Shown one piece after another: positions 7,067 through 12,834 of a DNA stretch of 12,834 nucleotides (its first letter is position 1; each line of letters begins with the position of its first letter). The notes under the pieces were generated by a model. That model was not told where the DNA came from. It was given only the letters and a program-made list of their open reading frames with translations, and ran no database searches. Where the stretch lies: NCBI GenBank assembly GCA_030632545.1, contig DAOVUO010000026.1, positions 1 to 12,834 of the forward strand, given 5' to 3'. The DNA is from Bacteroidales bacterium (GTDB lineage Bacteria > Bacteroidota > Bacteroidia > Bacteroidales > DYOH01). The position numbers and the translations under genes are program-made.

Positions 7067-7756
7067 TTATTTCTTCAAATTTGCAAAAGCCAATATTAGG
7101 CCCAGAGCAATTCCTAAAAAAGCAGCAAACAAAACTTGATAATCGGGCTCAAGCATAAAAGTTATAGTATGTGCTGGAATCCAGAAAAAAGGAATTGTTT
7201 TTTTAAAAACAAAATTCCACTGAGTATCCCAATCTAATTCGTGTAATATTTTACCAAAAGGAATACGTTTCACTACTGCACTCAAACGTCCTTCATTAAC
7301 TAATATATGCGTATCAGTAATTTTATGAAATGTCATCATAACTGGTGCATAAATTATATTTATTAAAACACTAATAGAAAAAGCTCCAAGCAATTTTTGA
7401 TAAGTAAAACTTGCTGTTTTCATGGCATTTACAACGCCATCAATTCCTAAATATTCAACTAAAAGAGGAACGCCTGAATAAAACACAACAAAAGCAACTT
7501 TTATTGTAAGTCCTAAAAAACCCCATACAATTGCTCTGGGCATTAGGCCAAACCCAGTTTTATTATACACTCCCATCCTAATTCTCAATCCCAACGACTC
7601 ACCAAAAGTGGCTAATAATGCAAATTTTATAAATGCAGTAATAAATCCATGCTCCTTATTAAAAACTTTATACGAATCAAGAAGGACAGGAAAAAAAATG
7701 AGCAATAATACAATAATAGCTATTGATAATAGCAAAAACAAATCAACTCGCTTCAT
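7067..7756 (-). CDS. Integral membrane protein, probably Mpv17/PMP22-like
   Basis: A 229-residue inner-membrane protein with an N-terminal helix (LFLLLSIAIIVLLLIFFPVLL) and further hydrophobic segments near residues 42-50, 78-102, 125-140 and 205-226. The C-terminal third, with WNFVFKKTIPFFWIPAHTITFMLEPDYQVLFAAFLGIALG, resembles the Mpv17/PMP22 signature: a Trp-Asn motif, a helix ending in Pro, then FWxPxHxxxF before the last helix. The family is best known from eukaryotic organelle membranes; the function of bacterial members is unclear. It starts 21 bp after the FtsE-like gene on the same strand and is probably co-transcribed with it. The assignment rests on remembered family pattern and is moderate. 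Confidence 0.65.
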   Translation of the reverse strand: MKRVDLFLLLSIAIIVLLLIFFPVLLDSYKVFNKEHGFITAFIKFALLATFGESLGLRIRMGVYNKTGFGLMPRAIVWGFLGLTIKVAFVVFYSGVPLLVEYLGIDGVVNAMKTASFTYQKLLGAFSISVLINIIYAPVMMTFHKITDTHILVNEGRLSAVVKRIPFGKILHELDWDTQWNFVFKKTIPFFWIPAHTITFMLEPDYQVLFAAFLGIALGLILAFANLKK

Positions 7757-7777
7757 CTAAATATAATTCACAAAAAA

Positions 7778-8491
7778 TTAAAATTGTAAATCGGTAAAAT
7801 CAATAATTTCTTCAAGCATATTTTCCTCAGTAATATGTTTATCTTTAATTCGCAATGCTTTATGTGGATATTTTTTCATTAAAGAATAATTATGAGTAAC
7901 CATTAAAATAGTTTTCCCATTCTTGTTCAAACCAAAAAGCAAATTCATAATTTCCTCAGAAGTATCAGGGTCTAAATTCCCCGTAGGCTCATCAGCTAAT
8001 ATAATTTCAGGCTCGTTTAAAATAGCTCTCGCAATAACACTTTTTTGCTGCTCGCCACCCGAAAGTTCATGAGGAAATTTATTTACATGACTCTTTAAAT
8101 CAACTAAAGCAAGCACTTCATTTATACGATTCTTAATATCTTTTTTAGAACGCCAACCAGTTGCTTGTAAAACAAATTCCAAATTATCATATATAGAACG
8201 ATCTGTTAATAATTTAAAATCCTGAAAAACAACACCTAATTTTCGTCTTAAATATGGAACATCACGCTCTTGTAAATCATCTAGCTTATAACCTGCCACA
8301 CTTGCTCTACCGCTTGACAGTGAAATTTCTGCGTTAATTGTTTTAATTAATGTAGTTTTTCCACTTCCAACTTTTCCTATAATATAATAAAACTCACCTG
8401 CTTGAATAGAAAATTCTACTTGCTCAAGCACCTTATAATCTTGTTGATATACGTCTACTTCTAAAAAATCAATAATTGTAGATTGTGCCAT
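7778..8491 (-). CDS. ftsE: FtsE-like ABC transporter ATP-binding protein
   Basis: A 237-residue ABC ATPase of the FtsE/LolD type. Motifs in order: Walker A GKVGSGKTT (39-47), Q-loop Q90 in VVFQDFKLL, signature LSGGEQQ (143-149), Walker B IILADEPTGNLDP (163-175) and H-loop H200 in VTHN. FQDFKLLTDRSIYDNL and EIILADEPTGNLDP are typical of FtsE, which pairs with the permease FtsX at the division site to control peptidoglycan hydrolases. No FtsX gene is in the window, so FtsE rather than another short exporter ATPase is inferred from sequence style alone. The ATG at 8491 (MAQSTIIDFL) is preferred to TTG at 8500. A murein M23 peptidase, the class often controlled by FtsEX, lies further right, but on the other strand and not adjacent. 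Confidence 0.85.
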   Translation of the reverse strand: MAQSTIIDFLEVDVYQQDYKVLEQVEFSIQAGEFYYIIGKVGSGKTTLIKTINAEISLSSGRASVAGYKLDDLQERDVPYLRRKLGVVFQDFKLLTDRSIYDNLEFVLQATGWRSKKDIKNRINEVLALVDLKSHVNKFPHELSGGEQQKSVIARAILNEPEIILADEPTGNLDPDTSEEIMNLLFGLNKNGKTILMVTHNYSLMKKYPHKALRIKDKHITEENMLEEIIDFTDLQF

Positions 8492-8695
8492 AAAATTCAA
8501 ATTAAGGCTTAAAAGTAATTTATTTTTTGTGTTTCCACAAAGATTCCACTCCTATCAATTATATTTTAAACTCATTAAGAAGAATATATATTTAGTGTAA
8601 AAAATCAACTAGTCGCAATCTTTAATGTATCTATGACTAAAAAATACTTCTCCGATGTTCGGGACAGGCTGTTAAGTTTTAAGTTAAAAACAAAG

Positions 8696-8710
8696 AAAGG
8701 TTTAACCTTT
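8696..8710. promoter_or_regulatory. Palindrome AAAGGTT-T-AACCTTT upstream of the SpoIIE phosphatase gene
   Basis: A perfect 7+7 bp inverted repeat with one central base, 65 bp before the phosphatase start, in a 283-bp divergent intergenic region that otherwise contains no gene. The neighbouring TTTGT and a TATATTGT at 8723-8730 resemble pieces of a promoter, but their spacing (11 bp) does not fit the consensus. It could be an operator for a dimeric regulator; no experimental or comparative evidence is available here. Confidence 0.3.
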
Positions 8711-8774
8711 GTAAAAAAGTAGTATATTGTACGTTCTAAAATGCAGAGAGATTGAATTATTCAAATATATATAA

Positions 8775-11474
8775 ATGAGCAAATTACGTTTTACTCTACT
8801 TTTCACATTCATATTAATCCTTGCCATTACTTCGAGTAGAGCACAGCAAACAAATTTTGCCATTAGAGGTGAAATCAATTTAAAAACAGTTGATTTTGAT
8901 AAAAATACACTTATAAGTTTAGATGGAGATTGGAGTTTTTATTGGAAACAATTTATTCCACCAGAAGATTTTCTTGAAAAAGTAGAACCTGAACAAACGG
9001 ACTACTTCACAATACCTGCTTTATGGAATAATTTTATTATCAACGGAAAAGAGATTAGTGGAAAAGGATTTGCCACATATCACCTTAAAGTAGAAATTGA
9101 CAAACTAGATAAAATATATGGAATTAAAGTAGATAGAATTGAATCTGCCTATAAGCTTTGGATTGATGATAAATTATTGATAGAAGTAGGAAATATAGAC
9201 ACAAGTGAAACTTACGTAATTCCATCGTGGGAGATAAAAAGAGTGTTGTTTACACCAGAAAAGAAAGATTTTCACATTACTATACAAATTGCAAATTTTG
9301 ATCACAGGAAAGGTGGTATAGCAAACAGCATTGAATTTGGCAGCGATAAAGCAATTGAATCACAGCAAAATAAACTTTTTTCTAAAAGTGTTTTTATTCT
9401 TGCAGTTCTTCTAATAATAGCATTTCATCACCTTGGTCTTTATTTTTTAAATAAAAAAGAAGTAACTGCTCTTTATTTCGCTTTTCTAACACTGTCAACA
9501 GCATTTTACGTTATTTCAAGAGGGGAATTTCTTGTTAACTACATTTTTGGTGTACTTCCATTTGAATTAAATGTAAAAATTAATTGGTGGTCAAGTTTAA
9601 TTGGCTTAAGCTCATTTGCTTGGTTTAGTTATGCTTCTTTTAATAAATTTTACAATAAAAAAATATTAAAAATCATTAGTTACTCTATAGCTATATTTTG
9701 GTTCATAATACTCATACTTCCTTCCTGCTATTTTACTCATTTGATAATTATTTTCTACATAGTAGCTCTGTCTACAATAATATTCACACTTGTTGGCATT
9801 ATAAAAGCAGTAATTAATAAAGAAACTGGTGCTAATCTTGTAGCTATCGGTACTATTATATTGTTTATATCAATACTAAATGATATTTTAAACGATACTG
9901 GCACAATTATTACAATTGTTGCTGTTCCAATAGGAATATTCATTTTTGTATTAATTCAATCGTTTATGCTTGCGCTAAGAAGCTCTTTGTCTCAAAAACA
10001 AGTAGAAATGATGAATGCAAAAATTGAAACCTTAGACAGAATAAAAGGGAAATTAATACTTGAACAAAATTATAAACTTAGAGCTCCAATAAAAATACTC
10101 ACACAAGAACTTGGTTTTACAAAAGGCTATATAATTTCACCAGAAGACGATACATTAGAAATATTAGCTGGATGTGATTCTGAAGCAAATTATTATATTG
10201 ATCGTTTGCCCGAAATGATTCTAAATATTGAACAAATTGTAAATCACAAACAGCTACCAGTTGAACTTTTGCTTGATTTAATCAAAAAAAAGAAAGTTTG
10301 TCAGCTTAATAATTATACTAAACTTGAGAAATCAGCAGATTACTTCAAAAAAGCAACAACAAAACAGGCACTTTGCTATCCAATACTTGAAAATAACTGT
10401 GTAAAAACAGTATTATATTTTGAGGACAAAAAAAATAAAATTTCGGTAAATAATAATAGAATCAGTCTTTTAAACCTACTAGAATCACAAATACTTACAA
10501 TAATTGAAAATGACAAAATATTTGGCGAACTAGAAGAACTTACCCGAACGCTTGAAGAAAAAGTAGAACAAAGAACTGCAGAAGTATACCAACAAAAAGA
10601 AGAAATTGCTGCACAACGAGACGAAATTGAAGAAAAAAATCAACGCCTAAGAATAGCTCTCGACCAAAAAGAATATGTAAATAGAACACTAACTGATAGC
10701 ATTAATTATGCTAAAAGAATTCAACAATCACTTCTGCCGTCACAAAATTCTTTTAAAAATACATTCCCAAGCTCTTTTGTATTCCTAAAACCAAAAGATG
10801 TTTTAAGTGGTGATTTTTATTGGATAAAAGAAAAAACACAAGAACTAGATGGTGTAGTTAATGAATTCAAAATTATAGCAGCAATTGATTGTACTGGACA
10901 TGGAGTACCTGGTGCGCTAATGTCGATAATAGCCAACGACCTTTTAGAACAAGCAATTAATGAACATCATTTAATTTCGCCAGCAAAAATTTTATCTTCA
11001 ATGGAAATTGGCATTAAATCACGCCTTCAAAGCGAGAAAAATGACAAGCGAAATAAGGATGGGATGGACATATCGCTTGTAATAATCAACTTAACTAAAA
11101 GTGAGTTTTATTTTGCTGGTGCTCACAATCCAATTTACTATATTCCAAAAGGGGTAAATGACATCGAAGTACTAGCTTCTACACCCTACTCCATTGGTGG
11201 ATTTGAAGTACGAAATAAAGTTAAGACGTTTAAAGAAACGAGCATCAAATATAAAAGTGGAGAAACCATATACATGTTTTCTGATGGATACTATGATCAA
11301 ATAGGAGGTTTAAAAGGCAGAAAATTCATGAAACAAGCATTTAAAAAACTGCTCATAACAAATTACGATAAATCTATGAACGATCAATACAAAATACTTA
11401 ATGAAACATTTATATCTTGGAAATCAAATCTAAGGCAAATAGATGACATTCTGGTAATTGGCTTCAATCTTTAA
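8775..11474 (+). CDS. 7TM-DISM sensor with GAF-like domain and SpoIIE-type (PP2C) serine/threonine phosphatase, SiaA-like
   Basis: An 899-residue inner-membrane phosphatase. It has a signal peptide (residues 1-23, SSRAQQ), then a periplasmic beta-rich sensor domain (about 24-200) starting with LISLDGDWSFYWKQF, as in 7TMR-DISM proteins. Seven or so membrane helices span 203-400, a GAF-like region about 425-580, and a strong coiled coil 582-635. The linker LTDSINYAKRIQQSLLPS leads into a SpoIIE phosphatase domain to the end. Metal-binding acidic residues are intact: D680 in GDFYW, D705 in AIDCTGHGVPGALMS, D765 in GMDIS, D837 in FSDGYYDQ, and D890/D891 in QIDDILVIG. Such phosphatases dephosphorylate partner-switch proteins of the SiaC or SpoIIAA type. 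A SiaC domain is encoded at the left of this window, a likely substrate by inference. Confidence 0.92.
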   Translation: MSKLRFTLLFTFILILAITSSRAQQTNFAIRGEINLKTVDFDKNTLISLDGDWSFYWKQFIPPEDFLEKVEPEQTDYFTIPALWNNFIINGKEISGKGFATYHLKVEIDKLDKIYGIKVDRIESAYKLWIDDKLLIEVGNIDTSETYVIPSWEIKRVLFTPEKKDFHITIQIANFDHRKGGIANSIEFGSDKAIESQQNKLFSKSVFILAVLLIIAFHHLGLYFLNKKEVTALYFAFLTLSTAFYVISRGEFLVNYIFGVLPFELNVKINWWSSLIGLSSFAWFSYASFNKFYNKKILKIISYSIAIFWFIILILPSCYFTHLIIIFYIVALSTIIFTLVGIIKAVINKETGANLVAIGTIILFISILNDILNDTGTIITIVAVPIGIFIFVLIQSFMLALRSSLSQKQVEMMNAKIETLDRIKGKLILEQNYKLRAPIKILTQELGFTKGYIISPEDDTLEILAGCDSEANYYIDRLPEMILNIEQIVNHKQLPVELLLDLIKKKKVCQLNNYTKLEKSADYFKKATTKQALCYPILENNCVKTVLYFEDKKNKISVNNNRISLLNLLESQILTIIENDKIFGELEELTRTLEEKVEQRTAEVYQQKEEIAAQRDEIEEKNQRLRIALDQKEYVNRTLTDSINYAKRIQQSLLPSQNSFKNTFPSSFVFLKPKDVLSGDFYWIKEKTQELDGVVNEFKIIAAIDCTGHGVPGALMSIIANDLLEQAINEHHLISPAKILSSMEIGIKSRLQSEKNDKRNKDGMDISLVIINLTKSEFYFAGAHNPIYYIPKGVNDIEVLASTPYSIGGFEVRNKVKTFKETSIKYKSGETIYMFSDGYYDQIGGLKGRKFMKQAFKKLLITNYDKSMNDQYKILNETFISWKSNLRQIDDILVIGFNL

Positions 11475-11500
11475 TTGTTAATAATTTTGTAAAAAAATAT

Positions 11501-11531
11501 TTTGTAAAAAAGAAAAAATGGCATACTTTTG
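11501..11531 (+). promoter_or_regulatory. Bacteroidota-type promoter for the M23 peptidase gene
   Basis: TTTG at 11501-11504 and TACTTTTG at 11524-11531 are separated by exactly 19 bp, a full match to the -33 TTTG / -7 TAnnTTTG consensus. Transcription would start near 11539, about 25 nt before the ATG at 11564. This shows that the peptidase can be transcribed independently of the phosphatase 89 bp upstream. A second TAATTTTG lies nearby at 11486-11494 but without a good -33 box. Confidence 0.7.
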
Positions 11532-11563
11532 GTTTAAGAAGATTGATAAAGTAATCGAACATA

Positions 11564-12568
11564 ATGAAATTTATAAAAACGCAGTATCGCTTTGATCCTG
11601 AAACTCTTAGCTATCAAAGAATAGATAGTGATTTTTTTAGTTGGGTATTAAAAACACTTTTACCACAATCAGCAATAGCAATTATTTTAGGTATCGCTTT
11701 GTTTTTTGTATTCTCTTTTTACTTAGATAGCCCAGAACAATCTGACTTAAAACATAAAAATGCAGATATTTTGGCTCAATACGAATTACTTTCGGAGCAG
11801 CTCCATTTATCTATAAACCAACTTGCTGAAATACAATACCACGACGATAATATATACCGAGTAATTTTTGAAGAAAATCAAATACCAAGTTCTGTTCGTC
11901 AGGCGGGTTATGGTGGTGTAAATAGATATAAAAAATTAGAAGGTTACAAAAATTCAGAAACAGTAATACTAAACAACATAAAGCTTGATAAGTTTGAGAA
12001 ACAATTAGTTGTGCAAAGTAAATCTTTTGACGATATCGTAAAACTAGTTATCAATAAAGAAAGAATGCTATCCAGTATTCCTGCTATTCAACCAATTGCA
12101 ATTCAAGACTTAACTCGTTTTGGTTCTCCATTTGGGATGCGTTTTCATCCAATTTACCACAGATGGATAATGCACATGGGAGTAGATTTAACCGCAGCTA
12201 GAGGTACAAATATTTATAGTGCAGGAAATGGAACAGTTGTACGAACTGAAATTTCACATTCAAGACGAGGATATGGAAGCCAAATTAGAATAGATCATGG
12301 TTATGGCTATTTAACTTTATATGCACACTTAAACAAGGTATTAGTAAAAGTGGGTCAACAAGTAAAAAGAGGTGACATCATTGGTAAAGTTGGTAATACT
12401 GGTGGTTCTACGGCACCTCACTTACATTACGAAGTAAGAATTCACGGAAATCCTGTTAATCCAATTCACTACTATTTTAACGACTTAAGTCCAGAGGAAT
12501 ACGAAAAAGTCATTAAATTGGCACAAGATTCGACAACACACTCATTTGTTTATGAAGATTTGGAGTAA
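11564..12568 (+). CDS. Membrane-anchored M23 family metallopeptidase (LytM-type murein endopeptidase)
   Basis: A 334-residue protein with one N-terminal transmembrane anchor (about 31-53), a coiled-coil-like middle part and a C-terminal M23/LytM domain in the periplasm. Zinc ligands H204 and D208 in HMGVD and H288 in HLHYE are present, as are H255 in YAHL and H286. The FGSPFGMRFHPIYHRWIMHMGVDL and GTVVRTEIS segments are family-typical. It is predicted to cut peptidoglycan cross-links, since the zinc site is complete, unlike in inactive EnvC-like regulators. The N-terminal MKFIKTQYRFDPETLSYQRI preceding the helix is characteristic of the Bacteroidota form. It has its own promoter and is followed by a strong terminator-like hairpin. 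Confidence 0.93.
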   Translation: MKFIKTQYRFDPETLSYQRIDSDFFSWVLKTLLPQSAIAIILGIALFFVFSFYLDSPEQSDLKHKNADILAQYELLSEQLHLSINQLAEIQYHDDNIYRVIFEENQIPSSVRQAGYGGVNRYKKLEGYKNSETVILNNIKLDKFEKQLVVQSKSFDDIVKLVINKERMLSSIPAIQPIAIQDLTRFGSPFGMRFHPIYHRWIMHMGVDLTAARGTNIYSAGNGTVVRTEISHSRRGYGSQIRIDHGYGYLTLYAHLNKVLVKVGQQVKRGDIIGKVGNTGGSTAPHLHYEVRIHGNPVNPIHYYFNDLSPEEYEKVIKLAQDSTTHSFVYEDLE

Positions 12569-12587
12569 TCTAATTATAAAAAAAAAG

Positions 12588-12622
12588 CAAAATCGCTATG
12601 CTAATAGCGGTTTTGTTTTTTT
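12588..12622 (+). terminator. Rho-independent terminator-like hairpin after the M23 gene, overlapping the next start codon
   Basis: CAAAATCGCTAT (12588-12599) pairs with ATAGCGGTTTTG (12604-12615) as a 12-bp stem with one T-G wobble and loop GCTA, followed by seven T (12616-12622). A run of nine A (12578-12586) precedes it, so it could also work on the other strand. It lies 19 bp after the peptidase stop codon. Unusually, the stem contains the ATG (12598-12600) of the next reading frame, and the T-run encodes part of its signal peptide. Confidence 0.75.
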
Positions 12623-12834
12623 CATGTCAAAATTCTGTACAATACAAAACAATAAATTCAACCGAAACTGAGACAATTTCTCATTTAGAGGTATATCAAG
12701 AAAAGATAAAATTTATAAACCCTACATTCTTAGGAAATTTTCAACGAAACTATTACGGCGATTCAATACCCAATAATCTTAAATTAAACTGGGAATTATT
12801 CCTTGGTGGAGGAAATACTCGTATGGGTAAAGAT
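12598..12834 (+). CDS. Putative lipoprotein, 3'-truncated by window edge
   Basis: An open frame of 79 codons that runs off the window. It begins MLIAVLFFSCQNSVQYKTIN: a short hydrophobic stretch and then a lipobox-like FFSC, with C10 as the predicted lipidated residue. The usual Lys-rich n-region is missing. In-frame codons just upstream read KKSKIA but come after a stop at 12577-12579 with no start codon between, so ATG 12598 is the only candidate. The mature part includes TFLGNFQRNYYGD and LNWELFLGGGNTRMGKD; I do not recognise the family. The start codon lies within the hairpin at 12588-12615. Confidence 0.6.
   Translation, partial: MLIAVLFFSCQNSVQYKTINSTETETISHLEVYQEKIKFINPTFLGNFQRNYYGDSIPNNLKLNWELFLGGGNTRMGKD

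Noticed and set aside
9755..9943. Minus-strand open frame rich in Ile and Val within the phosphatase gene
   Set aside because: It is antisense to the transmembrane region, where hydrophobic codons produce hydrophobic shadows.
11486..11494. TAATTTTG as the main promoter of the M23 gene
   Set aside because: It lacks a TTTG about 19 bp upstream, whereas the pair at 11501-11531 fits the full consensus.

Overview
The window looks like chromosomal DNA of an AT-rich member of the Bacteroidota. Three things point there. Promoter-like boxes fit the Bacteroidota consensus TTTG-N19-TAnnTTTG, best seen before the M23 peptidase gene. Shine-Dalgarno signals are weak or absent. The gene types also fit: a periplasmic TPR-repeat histidine kinase, a 7TM/SpoIIE phosphatase, Sia-type partner-switch proteins and an FtsE-type ATPase next to an Mpv17/PMP22-like membrane protein. 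I see no tRNA, rRNA, CRISPR array, insertion sequence or phage gene.

Layout, left to right. (1) 2-1193, plus strand: the 3' part of ispF, a small CoA-binding-fold protein and a thioredoxin-like protein, closely spaced and probably one operon. (2) 1179-3171, minus strand: a three-domain SiaB-SiaB-SiaC protein followed 43 bp later by a small lipoprotein; the lipoprotein gene overlaps the thioredoxin gene tail to tail by 15 bp. (3) 3172-3643: a divergent intergenic region. (4) 3644-5756, plus strand: a TPR sensor histidine kinase split by a one-base frameshift in a run of nine A, overlapping aroC (chorismate synthase, 5743-6822) by 14 bp. (5) 7067-8491, minus strand: an Mpv17/PMP22-like membrane protein and an FtsE-like ABC ATPase. 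(6) 8775-12568, plus strand: a 7TM-DISM/GAF/SpoIIE phosphatase (SiaA-like), then a membrane-anchored M23 peptidase with its own promoter. (7) 12588-12834: a strong terminator-like hairpin that overlaps the start of a truncated lipoprotein gene.

The most interesting theme is signalling. The window holds a SiaA-like phosphatase, SiaB-like kinase domains and a SiaC-like target protein, the parts of the partner switch known from Pseudomonas aeruginosa. Here kinase and target sit on one polypeptide, the kinase domain is duplicated, and the diguanylate cyclase output (SiaD) is not in the window. The kinase-target junction lies on a run of eight A; with seven A the reading frame would become two separate genes overlapping as ATGA. 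The histidine kinase is broken at a run of nine A whose shortening by one would restore a seven-repeat TPR-kinase protein. Either these are homopolymer length errors, or A-tract slippage controls the two signalling genes. T-runs of 8, 9 and 10 in other genes here keep the expected frame.
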